A DNA stretch of 64,000 bases from Marchantia polymorpha subsp. ruderalis (lineage: Eukaryota > Streptophyta > Marchantiopsida > Marchantiales > Marchantiaceae): contig AP031357.1 of NCBI GenBank assembly GCA_037833965.1, forward strand, positions 8,390,001 to 8,454,000. Direction: 5' to 3'. The notes beneath the pieces are model-generated. The model was given only the letters and a program-made list of their open reading frames with translations. It had not been told where the DNA came from and searched no databases. This document shows positions 46,268-56,071 of this stretch, piece by piece. The position numbers and the translations under genes were made by a program. How positions within the stretch are numbered: the first letter of the stretch is position 1; the number at the start of each line of letters is the position of its first letter.

Positions 46268-47860
46268 CGCTGAAATTTTCCACATGTAATTTGTGTGACT
46301 AATAGTTTAACGTCAGTTTACTATAAGTGTAAGTCATCATTGTAAGGTTAGTTACCTGGATTAAAAATATGTAAATTACACAAGTTATGCATTAAAAATT
46401 AGGCAAATTATATGAAAATTTTTAAGCTTTATCTGTAAATTGGTAGCAAACTAGGGCTTCCCAATCCCAAATCCTCAGAACTTATATATAATCATAATTT
46501 AATAAGGATTTGGCTCAGAAAAAAACCTCTCCATAGTCATCAGTATTTAGCATGTATTTATTTTATTAAATAATAAAGACCGGAAAGAATTTATTATGTA
46601 CGTACTATCCATGAAATTAAGTATGCATAGATAATCATAATAATGGAAAATAGAGATTGATCAATCTTTCGGTTATGCCATTATTAAGTTCATAAAAGAA
46701 AATAAAAATTCATTCAATCGGGCTTGTTGCTAAGCGAAAAAAATAGAAAATTCCGTGTCTATTAAAGTGATCCAGATAATAGAAACCTATGCTTGCCGTG
46801 ACGACTCACGGGCTTAATTAAATTTGTTATGGGTGCCAGTAGATTCCATAGAGTTTTAACCACTAAAGAAACCTCCATGACGTTTGGGAAGTTCGTAAGG
46901 TACAACCGCTATTTCTTAATGTACTAAGGAAGTAAACGTTCAAATGATGCTCGAGTACCAAGCTTGGGATACATACTATTTGCGAAAGGTCCTGAGCCCT
47001 TTGTCACCTGCTCCAGATCCAGAGCATCAGTTTCTCAGATCTTACAATTTCTTATTTGTCGAAGTTTAGGTCCTTGACTCAACCATTCATAATATCTATG
47101 TAATAGCCTTCTATGAAATTTCTATAATTACTTTGGACTATGTTGATGACAAGATTCAATACAAAACTTCCAAAACCTCATGGATATCGGTCATTTCTTA
47201 CGTTTTATACGCTTGCAGTTTGTATCGATATGTGGATGGTATATTATTTTCGTTTTTATCGAAGTTTTCCACCGAGCAGTTTTTTTGACAAATTATAAAA
47301 AATAAAATTATTATTCATGGATGTACGCAATATTAAAAATCCAAGTTAAAATCAAATCAAATAATTAGGAAAGAAAATGTGCAACTTGTACAACTTGCGA
47401 CAAAAAACTCAGAGTTTATTTTTATATACAATTTTTTTCTCAATTATGGTGTATAATCATAGGTATATGCTAAAATGAAATCGTAAATTACATTAACTTA
47501 AAAATATTTAGTGAAGTACCGTATCATTAAAATGTATATATTTTCAATAACTTTGATAAATGTTTGGACTTAAATATGATATATTTATATTAATAAACTA
47601 TTGGGAATCAACCATGGACGCAAAACTTTCAGCCCCCACAAAGCGTTCATTACTGACGCATTAGAGATAAGAGAGAGCCAAATATATAAGAATAAAGGAG
47701 GAGATAATTCTATCAAGCAGCACAATACAAAATCAGGGGCTAGGTCTCAATATTGTCACAATGTGAAATCTATCCTACAACTTCTCATATATCTGAAAAA
47801 TTAAAGTCAAACGGTACACAAACAGTTGGAACATCCGACGTCAGAGATGAGTTTATCACT
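46268..47860. repeat. IR2 block B, right copy
   Basis: Matches 22970-24390 inverted, for example CAAAACTTTCAGCCCCCACA near 47620 against 23220-23240. 46290-46850 is AT-rich and has no left-arm match. Short frames such as 47601-47804 are not kept in the left copy and are not called. Confidence 0.8.
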
Positions 47861-48369
47861 TGTGGTACCCCACTTTTGGCAATTTTGAGGAAATTAAAAC
47901 ATTTTTGAAAAAAATGTACCCTGGCAGCATTGTAAATAGCCTTCGGTACATCAAAACAGAGTGAATCCGGAAGATCGCGGGGATTCTCGAGGGATCTTGT
48001 AGAATCTGGGATTTGGGGTGCCGCAGTAAGGACAGGCACCACCCTCCCTGCGCGCTTTGCAGTTAGGATCTCTACGGCGCAAGGCGCAAAAACCGCCTTC
48101 GGAGGTTGCGTCCGCGGCTGTAGGGAAACCCTCCATAGTTAGGTCAAACCTCGGGCGCCTTGGCCAAGTTAGGATTCCGTTGGAAAGAGCTCAACGCGCT
48201 GATTCTAACGAGCCCAAGAACGCTTGGAACGGATGAGGACTTAGGGAGTTATCGCTACTGGAAGAAACGGAGGCGGTCGCCTACGGCGGAAGGAGTTCGC
48301 CACCGGCGCGAATTCCGCCTACGCGGAAGGAGGAATCAAGTTTTGTCCTATGCGCGGACGAAGGCGTTC

Positions 48370-48821
48370 GCCTGTGCACAGGCGAAGTAGGGTTAGGGAA
48401 GGCGCGAAGTCCGCCTACGCACAGGCGTTTGCCTGTGCACAGGCACTTCGGCGTCGGCGGAAAATCCGCCTTGGGCCCTAGAAATGCGCCTTGTGAGGTA
48501 GAAAGTGTACGGCGCCTTCCGCGCCAGCGCAGCGCCGCGTACGTCGGAAGAGCCGCCAGAGTAATCCAATCGGTACGGACCATGCGGACGGCACGGGTGG
48601 ATGCGCTCTTGGACGGACGGAGTTGCGGCGGCGGAAGCGCCGACGGAGAGACAAGGAACGGACAGACTGGACGGAGACGGCTGACCACGGTCAACGCCTT
48701 CCGCGCCAGCGCAGCGCCGCGGACGGAATTCGCCTGCGCACAGGCGAACGCCTGTGCACAGGAGGATGTTCAAGTTCCGCGCCGGCGGAGAATCCGCCGA
48801 GGCTCCTGCCTGCGCACAGGC
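48370..48821. repeat. Cluster of GCCTGTGCACAGGC palindromes
   Basis: The perfect 14-bp palindrome occurs at 48370 and 48431; one-base variants (GCCTRCGCACAGGC type) occur at 48412, 48732 and 48808, and a near-copy at 48750. A second element, CGCCTTCCGCGCCAGCGCAG, occurs at about 48512 and 48697. The palindrome recurs inside the long frame at 50533 and 50566. A regulatory or structural role is possible but unproven. Confidence 0.9.
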
Positions 48822-49108
48822 AGGAGTTGAATTTTTGTCCGACATGCGGACACACGCGTCAAGGCAGAGGGAGATTGGCCGAGGGACGGTACGAACAAGT
48901 GTACCGCGCAAGGCGGAAAACTCGCCTTCGGCGCTACGCCCCAATGTCCGCAGGGTGACACGCTCGCGGAGTTCAAATCCGCCAATTCGAGCGTGAGAGT
49001 TTAATCGACGACGGCGGAGCGTGAAGCCGCGCGTGAGAGCGAAGACCGTTCCAGCGTACAGCCGGCGCGGCCATCAAGTGAGACGTTCTTCACGACCAAG
49101 AGCCGACC

Positions 49109-52100
49109 ATGACCTTCGACCGGGCGGCGGAGAACGTCCCATTCTTGAATTCGCGATTCCAATCTCTTGTGCGCGCTGCGCGCATCCATCTGCTGGCTGC
49201 GGAACATTCTCGACGTCGTCGCACAGGAGATTTCTTGTTGATTGAGGGAGAAGTGAGTGCGCGTGATTTGGAATTGAGAGCGATTAGAGTTTGCCGAGAG
49301 AGAAAGAAACGCGGGCAGTGCGGAAGTAGAATGAGCGGGCGAGCGAACCCCAGGAACGCAATGACGAGACCGAGCAGATTGCGGATGGTGCCACTTCGCC
49401 TACCGCAGAACGGGCTGCGCGCTTTTGAGGAGCGCTTAATAGCAAGAAAGCTCGATTTCTTGCTATGGGGATGGAATTACATCTGTGCGAATATGGTGCG
49501 CGAGTGGCTAGAGCCACAGGGACCACCCTCGCGCGGATTGCGTCCGCATGTTGATCGGTGGACAGTCCAAGATTGGGCGCAGGCGTTGGGAAGATGTGCT
49601 GGCATGCCAGGGCATCTCCTTTTCGACAGCGAGAGCATCAAGGTGACCAAGCAAGAAGAGGCGCAATTTGTGGAGCTGTTCAAGACTGGGAGGTCTACCA
49701 AGAATGGGTACAGGACCCGTGATTACAAGGATCGATTTCGCCGGACTTTGTCCGCGGCGCTGATGCAATTACTGCAGCCGCACCGCGCCTGCTACATCAC
49801 ATTGTGGCAGGTCTCTTTTGTGGAGTGCGTCATCGAGGGAACTCCAATTCACTGGGCGAGCATCCTGCACAGGGTGATGCGACAGCACGCGTTTGAGGAG
49901 AAGGGGGGAACTCTAAACCATCTTTCTCCTTTCCTCATCAATTTTTATCGACAGCGGAATTGTTTGACAGCGGCAGAGCTTGAACATTTTCCGCCATTGT
50001 CCATCGACCATCCCGGGAAGTATGTGCGGGAGAACGAGGTCGATACTGATGCAGAGGAGTCACCGACTTCTACCCCATCAAGACGGAGGGACGAAGGGAG
50101 ACACACCCCTGCAGCGCGAGTGCCGCGGAAGCGGCGATGGAGGGAAGGGTCTGAAGAGGAGCAGCATCAAGAACCCTCTGCTCCCATTCGACCGCGGCCG
50201 CTGTGCGAGCCATACAGCCGGCCGAAGCAGAAGGCACGCAGACTGGTGTTACCAGCTGACAGTGCGGACACGGCGACGATTGCGACGGAGATAGGAAGTG
50301 CGTCGCCAGAGAGGCGAGAGGAAGCGCGGACGACCGCAGGAGCAACGGGCCACGCTGCAACCTCGTCGGGAGAGAGGCCGCCTACGGGCCAAGGGCCTCC
50401 GGAGTTACCACATGCGATGCGGACAGATGTTCCGTTTGCGCACAGGCGAACCTCCGCGGACGGAAGAGCCTCCGCGGACCGGCGAACACAAGTGGACGTG
50501 GATCTACGCTTACGCGTGGGAAGGAGCAGTCCGCCTGTGCACAGGCGCTCACCTCCGCACGTGCCGCCTGTGCACAGGCAAGAATCACCCCCGTTCCAAC
50601 GTAGGAAGGGGAAGGAGCCGGCGGAAGAACCGCCTACGAGACACCGGCCCTCGGGGCCAGACCCTCCGGCGCACCACGCGCCGCAATTTGCGCCTTCGGC
50701 GCCAGGGCCTTCGAGCCGAGGAGATACGAGCAGAGAGCGTGCGGAGGCCGCACCATCGGCGGGAAGTCCGCCGATAGATGCGCCTTCGGCGGTAGGGCCT
50801 ATAGGCCAAGGAACATCGGGCGTGCGGCCCCCGGCCATGTCGCCTTCGGCGATAGATGTCCGCGGCGCTACGCCCGCAGCGGACAAGGCGCCGGCAAATG
50901 CGCCTGCGCACGGGCCGGGCACAGCCCCCACGGACCGATCAAGGGAGCAGCAGACGGAGGAGCGGAGTGACTGTCCGCGGGATGAAATCTCGATGCGCGA
51001 TGCGCAATCAAACCCCGCGCAGCCACCCTCCGCTCGACCGCCTTCGGCGGCGGACGACGGAGACAGGGAGGACGCGGGAGGCAATCAACAAGTAAGCGAC
51101 GGGGATGCCGCTCGGGTACATTCGCCTTCCGCCTTAGACATTTTGGCGACGAGCAGCGAGGCTGCAGCCGTGCCTTCGCAGGCAGCACACGTCGACGACG
51201 TGCAGCCCCACTCGGGGCCGTCGCCGACGCAATCAATGGCGACTGAAATTCTCCACTCGGATGATGACGACGGAGGCTCCACGGAAGAAATGTCAGGAGC
51301 AGAAGACACCGAGGAGGAGGAGGAGGAAATTGTTGGAGCGCCGGCGGCGGCGCTCTCTGAGCAGGTGATTCCGTTGCTGCGGTACTTGGATCGCAAGGTC
51401 GATAAATACGCCGACCCACTCCAGCCGGGATCTTACATCGAGTTAGTGCGCAGGCGGACTCGCACTAAAGTCCACACCAGCAAGCTATTAGCTAGAGTGG
51501 ACCAGGAGTTGAGGGACTTGAAGGAGAAGCATGAGTGCTTGTGGGGACAGTACAAGCTTAATCAGAAGTTCTACAAGCACACCGAGAAGATGAAGGATGA
51601 AAAACTGGGCGAGCTCACCAAGGAGCAGGTGAAGGTCAAGGAAGCACTCAACTCTGAGCAGGCCCAGAATCGGATTTTGTCAGAGGAGCTCGTGCGACAG
51701 ACGAGGTTGTTGGAACAATGTCAGCTCGCACGGCAGGCGGATGAAGAGTTAATCCGCAGGTTGCAGTCAGAGTGTGGCGAATTGAGAGCGCAACGTGCTG
51801 AAGCCGAATCGCAATTAGTGATAATTGAAGAGGATCGCAGGAAGGAGGCGGATCGCACGAAGGTGGAGACGGCGAGGCGAGTCGCCCACTGTCTCAAGGG
51901 CTACGCCCACTGGGAAGTGAAGGCGCAGGAGAAACTCACACTGCGTGAGTTTGAATTGCGCGCAGCCGGGTTGTTGTCAGGCGACAGTAGGAGTCGGCGG
52001 AAGGTAGCGAAGAAGCTCGAGGCCTTTCTGTCGAAGGCACAGGATACCATGTCCGCCCTCGAGGGGGAGGTGTCCGCGGCGTTGCAGCGGTTGGGACTGC

Positions 52101-52216
52101 GCAGTCGAGCGGAAGAGTGGCAGGGTAGGGAGTTAGTGCGCGGCAGTCGGCCGCGCAGGAGACGTAGTACAGGTTCCGCGGAGTGTAGTGTAGCGTGGTT
52201 CCGTGCAGGCGTGTAG
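49109..52216 (+). CDS. G2 LTR-borne long open frame, 1035 codons
   Basis: An uninterrupted frame within the presumed U3 of G2, ending 37 bp before its TATA box. Residues about 1-300 form a compact basic domain (LDFLLWGWNYICANMVREWL, then GTPIHWASILHRVMRQHAF, then LSPFLINFYRQ) resembling the putative plant transposon protein domain that accompanies many plant retroelements; this assignment comes from memory of the family's look and not from a search. About 310-760 is low-complexity, rich in Pro, Ser, Ala and Arg, with the palindrome-encoded PVHRR/PVHRQ repeats and an acidic run near 715-735. About 780-1010 is a long coiled coil (LRDLKEKHECLWGQYKLNQK..., then many heptads). It has no gag zinc knuckle, protease or polymerase motif. 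It could be a structural or regulatory accessory protein of the element. Confidence 0.7.
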   Translation: MTFDRAAENVPFLNSRFQSLVRAARIHLLAAEHSRRRRTGDFLLIEGEVSARDLELRAIRVCRERKKRGQCGSRMSGRANPRNAMTRPSRLRMVPLRLPQNGLRAFEERLIARKLDFLLWGWNYICANMVREWLEPQGPPSRGLRPHVDRWTVQDWAQALGRCAGMPGHLLFDSESIKVTKQEEAQFVELFKTGRSTKNGYRTRDYKDRFRRTLSAALMQLLQPHRACYITLWQVSFVECVIEGTPIHWASILHRVMRQHAFEEKGGTLNHLSPFLINFYRQRNCLTAAELEHFPPLSIDHPGKYVRENEVDTDAEESPTSTPSRRRDEGRHTPAARVPRKRRWREGSEEEQHQEPSAPIRPRPLCEPYSRPKQKARRLVLPADSADTATIATEIGSASPERREEARTTAGATGHAATSSGERPPTGQGPPELPHAMRTDVPFAHRRTSADGRASADRRTQVDVDLRLRVGRSSPPVHRRSPPHVPPVHRQESPPFQRRKGKEPAEEPPTRHRPSGPDPPAHHAPQFAPSAPGPSSRGDTSRERAEAAPSAGSPPIDAPSAVGPIGQGTSGVRPPAMSPSAIDVRGATPAADKAPANAPAHGPGTAPTDRSREQQTEERSDCPRDEISMRDAQSNPAQPPSARPPSAADDGDREDAGGNQQVSDGDAARVHSPSALDILATSSEAAAVPSQAAHVDDVQPHSGPSPTQSMATEILHSDDDDGGSTEEMSGAEDTEEEEEEIVGAPAAALSEQVIPLLRYLDRKVDKYADPLQPGSYIELVRRRTRTKVHTSKLLARVDQELRDLKEKHECLWGQYKLNQKFYKHTEKMKDEKLGELTKEQVKVKEALNSEQAQNRILSEELVRQTRLLEQCQLARQADEELIRRLQSECGELRAQRAEAESQLVIIEEDRRKEADRTKVETARRVAHCLKGYAHWEVKAQEKLTLREFELRAAGLLSGDSRSRRKVAKKLEAFLSKAQDTMSALEGEVSAALQRLGLRSRAEEWQGRELVRGSRPRRRRSTGSAECSVAWFRAGV

Positions 52217-52250
52217 CGTAGTGCAGTGTAGTGCTAGGTAGGACTTAGAA

Positions 52251-52262
52251 GGTATAAAATAG
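52251..52262 (+). promoter_or_regulatory. TATA box of the G2 LTR
   Basis: GGTATAAAATAG lies just after the long frame and upstream of the transcribed leader; it is the natural start of R in the presumed LTR. Confidence 0.6.
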
Positions 52263-53247
52263 TTCCAGGCGTTTTGCCTGGGGTTCTTTCCCATCAGAAG
52301 TATAGATCAGGAACCCATTTCCTTTGCGTGTTTGTGTCTTTAAGTTCTGTCACCACGCACGAGGAGTTACAACTTAGCGTTCCGCATTTTGTAGCTGAAG
52401 GCCTTCGGCCGAATGTTCAGAGCTAGTACATTGGTTAGAGACTTGAGTAGTTCGGAACTGCACCTGCGGGTGACTGCCGATGCTCAGAGCCAGTGACTAG
52501 TTAGATACTTGAACAGTTTCGCCCCTACACCTTCGAGTGTTTCTTTCTGATTGTACTCCTTGGGATTTTTCCCCTGAATGCCAAAGTGAAGTTTTGCTAC
52601 TTCGTGTAAGCCTTGGTTGTAAATTCAGGTTACGCTGCAGCAGGTGCCTTGAGGGTAACCCCTGTAGTATTTCTGGGAATGACAAGTGCCTGAGAATTCA
52701 AACTCTTCAATAGACTGTTGTTGTGTTACTGGAATGTTTCTCAGTGAGTCCTTCAGTGCGGACCTGTGTTCTCTGCGCGTTTTGTGAGTTGAGAGTGTTG
52801 TTCACCGCGTCTGAGTGACTTCGATCCGAAGTAGGTAGTCCAAACCGGGTTTCCTACACTAGCAGCGAGCTAGTGGAAGCGTTGTAAAAGCCGGAGTTGG
52901 AAGTCACTGCCCGCAGCTTTGCCGAGTGTGCTCGTGAGAGACTTTCCCCCTGAAATCTTGAAGTAGAGGTCCTAACGGATCTCTGGGTTGTGTTTCTGTA
53001 GTTTCAGGTGTGTGTGTGTGTGTGTGTTACGCTGCACTGTGCGACCTCCGAGTGCGCTCCGAGTGGACACTTGCAGTATTTCTGGGAGTGACAGTCGCCT
53101 GAGAATTCAAACTCCTCAATAGTCTGTTAAAACGTGACACTTTGTACCCTGTGTGTTCCTCTGTCCCTGTGGGTTCGACCTTTCTACCACTATATTGCAG
53201 TTTTAGCCTTTAGTGGGTTATTACATAAGAAGCCGACAACTTCTTTT

Positions 53248-53266
53248 TGGCGCCGCTGCCGGGGAC
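53248..53266 (+). other. G2 primer-binding site, tRNA-Asp type
   Basis: TGGCGCCGCTGCCGGGGAC is complementary, with about one mismatch, to the 3' end of plant tRNA-Asp (known to end in CCCCGGCAACGGCGCCA). It lies 9 bp after the presumed LTR end. Confidence 0.8.
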
Positions 53267-53311
53267 AGTTGCGTCAACACCGGGGTTTTTACGAGCAGCC
53301 ATGCTCGGTGA

Positions 53312-56071
53312 ATGTCGACTGGGGCTGGCGGGAGCAACCTAAGTGCTAGAGCTGTCCGCAAGTTCCGACGAGATTCAGAGAAGGCCGTGGAAGAGACACG
53401 GCGTCAAAACAAGAAAACACCAAAAAGAGTATCTAAGCCTAGTTCGGCCGACACCCTTGGGGAACCTACCCCCGGCGACTCGGAACCAAACTTGGTGCTT
53501 ACAGTTCTACTAGATATTCCTTGCACGGACCCGCCTAGTGAAGTAGAACCGACCGCCCGAAGACCGTCGACAGACACACCGATGGCGGACGGACAAGCCA
53601 ATGTGCGGCTACCTCAGCCGATTACTAAACATTCCTACCCGAAGTACAAAGGGAGTGGGGATGACGACGATGCAGATTCATACATCAAGTTGTTCGAATC
53701 GGTGTCTATTGCCAATCGCGAGATCGCAGACGACGACCGACTAAGGATCTTTCCAAGCCTTCTGCGGAAGAAAGCGAGGAGTTGGTACAATCACGAGAGT
53801 ATCAATCCGACTGGGTTGACAACATGGGCCCAGCTGAAGGAGAAGTTCCTTCGCCGCTTTCGCGAGCTCGGCTACGACAGCCGGGTTTTAACAAAGTTAC
53901 GTAATTTGCAGCGAGAGAAGAAGGAGAGTCTGCGTGACTACACTGAGAGATTTCTGGACCTCCTCGACAGAATACCGAAAACAGGACCAGGGTCCCCTTT
54001 CTCGGTACAACAAGCTGTGGATTGGTACGTGACCGGTTTAACTCGGGAGATGGAGACTTTTTGCCGACGCAGCAAGTGCGACACTATTGAGGATGTGATT
54101 GCATCGGCAGAAGCCTTCGAAACTTCCACTCTCAACCGAAGAGGGAGAGAGAGACGGGAGTCGAAGGAGCGAAAACCAAAGGGAGGGCGAAGACGACGTA
54201 GAGGTACAACTCCGTCATCGGAGGAATCGTCTTCGGACGAGAACCGTTCCTCATCCGAAGAAGAGGAAACCTCATCGTCGGAGGAGGAGAAGAAGAGGAA
54301 GAAGCATGGGTCAGCGAAGAAAAAGGGCATCCGACGAGTGACTACGGACAGAGCGCCGGGAGACATAGCTTCGAAGATGGAGACCCTTGTGAAGGACTTC
54401 GCCGATCTCAAGGTTCAAGTGGTAGGCGGGCATGATCGCCGAAAATCACCCGGGAGAGTGCGAGCGAACTTATGGTGTACTACGTGCGGGGCGGTGGGAC
54501 ATGCAAACACCGAGTGCCTTACCACCCGTCCGTCATATCCAGTCAACGCAGTAGAGTGGGCGCAACCGTACTATGGAGAGCACCCTCAGTACTATGGAGA
54601 GGCTAGCGAAGAGACAGCCTACGCCGTCCAGTCGGTTCCTACCCCTCCTGCAGTTTCAGCAATGCAAGTCCCACGATATATTCCGGTGGATCGGGCCACT
54701 ACAGTACCTGTGAGGCGGAGAGCACCTCCAGGGACGTTTGACCCACCGCCACCGCGAGCTTGTTATAATTGCGGGGAAGTTGGGCACTTCTCACCGCAGT
54801 GTCCCCATCCAAAAAGGCGAAACGATTATGCTCCGACATGTAGTAATTGCAAGAAGATCGGGCATACTGCGCCAGAGTGTGACCAGCCACCAGTCCCTCG
54901 GCCAGCGGTACGATTTGTGAACACTCCTGCCAAGGAGGACGTGCAAGTTAACCAGGTCGAAGTAGGTTCAGACGGGGATGGCGAAGACGAAGAATGGCCG
55001 GCTGAAGAGGTTATGTGCGCACGGGTCGAAACTCGTAGTTCCAAGAAATCGAAGGAGCAAGAGCGGGACACTCGCAAGCACGAACGGAGAACCGACGACC
55101 GGACGGGAAAAGGGAAGGAGAAGACATCCAGCAAGTCCGACTCGCGACCTGCTCGGAAGTCTTCGGCTACGCGGGAGGCACCAGCAGTGCGCCCCCAGAC
55201 AGCAGTCGAGGACGAGCCAGTGCGCCTACTGAAACGTGACTATGCTCCGGATATCCGCAACGAGGTAGCCAACCTGTTGCAGGAAGCGATCCGCACTCAA
55301 AAGGACCCACCGCGGCCAGACTGGACATCCTCCCTTGGGGCGAAGTTGGCAGCCACCGTGGAACCTCGCAGAGCGTCGCCGACCCCGACGACCCAACGCG
55401 CCCACTATGACTTGGTCGAAGATCTCGGGAGTCGAAAAGTGAACATCACGTTCAAGCAGCTCTTGGAGGACAATAAGACGTATCGGAGAATGTTGATGCT
55501 TTCGCTACGGCATCCGCGGAAGCCGCGCGCATCCACATCCTCTCAAGTATATCAAGTGGAGAGCGAAGACCAAGGGCCACCCGAGATCGATGTGGAGATA
55601 GCAGGATGTTGTGTACGCAGAGTGCCAATCGACTCTGGATCAGGAGTCAACATAATGACGGAGGATACAGCGAGAGCCTTGGGGTTCAGTCAATACGAAC
55701 CCTCGAAGCGTGTGTTGAGATTAGCGGATCAGACGCGGAGAATGCCTGCAGGTATGCTGCGCAATGTCAAGACAATCATCGGGGGTGCGGACTTTCGGTT
55801 GACGTATATCATCCTTCAACCGATGATGAAGCAGGGCTATGACGTTCTGCTCGGGCGACCATGGCTATATGGTGCACAAGTCAGATGTGATTGGCGAAGA
55901 CATCGCCTTAAGTTTCCTCATCCTTCGGAACCGACCAAAACCATTACGGTGCCCTGGAATAGGGTCAGGCACGAAGGAGAGACCCCATCGACAAGTGCAG
56001 GTTACACATCGGGCGAGGACAGTGAGTCGACCGCGCGATCGGATTCCAGTGGTACCGAATCCGATTTGTAA
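53312..56071 (+). CDS. G2 gag-protease frame, cut by the nested G1
   Basis: The frame starts with ATG (MSTGAGGSNLSARAV). In order: retrotransposon gag domain (about residues 100-255, KARSWYNHESINPTGLTTWA, then LREYxxRF-like RDYTERFLDLL); an acidic/serine-rich linker; three CCHC zinc knuckles at about 388, 483 and 508 (CTTCGAVGHANTEC, CYNCGEVGHFSPQC, CSNCKKIGHTAPEC), which bind RNA; and an aspartic protease with PIDSGSG near 772 and LLGRPWL near 845. The G1 element is inserted at its far end, so the visible frame stops inside the first bases of the G1 LTR. The polymerase part is expected beyond the window. Confidence 0.85.
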   Translation: MSTGAGGSNLSARAVRKFRRDSEKAVEETRRQNKKTPKRVSKPSSADTLGEPTPGDSEPNLVLTVLLDIPCTDPPSEVEPTARRPSTDTPMADGQANVRLPQPITKHSYPKYKGSGDDDDADSYIKLFESVSIANREIADDDRLRIFPSLLRKKARSWYNHESINPTGLTTWAQLKEKFLRRFRELGYDSRVLTKLRNLQREKKESLRDYTERFLDLLDRIPKTGPGSPFSVQQAVDWYVTGLTREMETFCRRSKCDTIEDVIASAEAFETSTLNRRGRERRESKERKPKGGRRRRRGTTPSSEESSSDENRSSSEEEETSSSEEEKKRKKHGSAKKKGIRRVTTDRAPGDIASKMETLVKDFADLKVQVVGGHDRRKSPGRVRANLWCTTCGAVGHANTECLTTRPSYPVNAVEWAQPYYGEHPQYYGEASEETAYAVQSVPTPPAVSAMQVPRYIPVDRATTVPVRRRAPPGTFDPPPPRACYNCGEVGHFSPQCPHPKRRNDYAPTCSNCKKIGHTAPECDQPPVPRPAVRFVNTPAKEDVQVNQVEVGSDGDGEDEEWPAEEVMCARVETRSSKKSKEQERDTRKHERRTDDRTGKGKEKTSSKSDSRPARKSSATREAPAVRPQTAVEDEPVRLLKRDYAPDIRNEVANLLQEAIRTQKDPPRPDWTSSLGAKLAATVEPRRASPTPTTQRAHYDLVEDLGSRKVNITFKQLLEDNKTYRRMLMLSLRHPRKPRASTSSQVYQVESEDQGPPEIDVEIAGCCVRRVPIDSGSGVNIMTEDTARALGFSQYEPSKRVLRLADQTRRMPAGMLRNVKTIIGGADFRLTYIILQPMMKQGYDVLLGRPWLYGAQVRCDWRRHRLKFPHPSEPTKTITVPWNRVRHEGETPSTSAGYTSGEDSESTARSDSSGTESDL

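Larger units (their letters stand above)
40020..47860. repeat. IR2 right arm: F, E, P450 remnant, D, C, B
   Basis: Reverse-complement counterpart of the left arm. Private to this arm are the P450 deletion, about 590 bp between D and C (42231-42819), the hAT insertion (43020-46260), and about 560 bp inside B (46290-46850). Homology to the left arm stops at 47860, exactly where the TG start of the G2 LTR is found. Confidence 0.85.
47861..53238 (+). repeat. Presumed 5' LTR of G2 (about 5.4 kb)
   Basis: The left border is inferred from the end of IR2 homology and a TG start; the right border from a CA (CCGACA) 9 bp before the primer site. It contains a TATA box (GGTATAAAATAG, about 52251), so U3 would be about 4.4 kb and hold the long frame, and R/U5 about 1 kb. 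R/U5 has an internal duplication with a period of about 408 bp (TTTCTGGGAATGAC near 52669 and again near 53078) and a TG dinucleotide run at about 53010-53028. The partner LTR is outside the window, so LTR identity is inferred, not observed. Confidence 0.55.

Noticed and set aside
50167-51084. 305-codon antisense frame inside the G2 LTR frame
   Set aside because: Low-complexity Gly/Ala/Ser shadow of the Pro/Ala-rich segment on the other strand.
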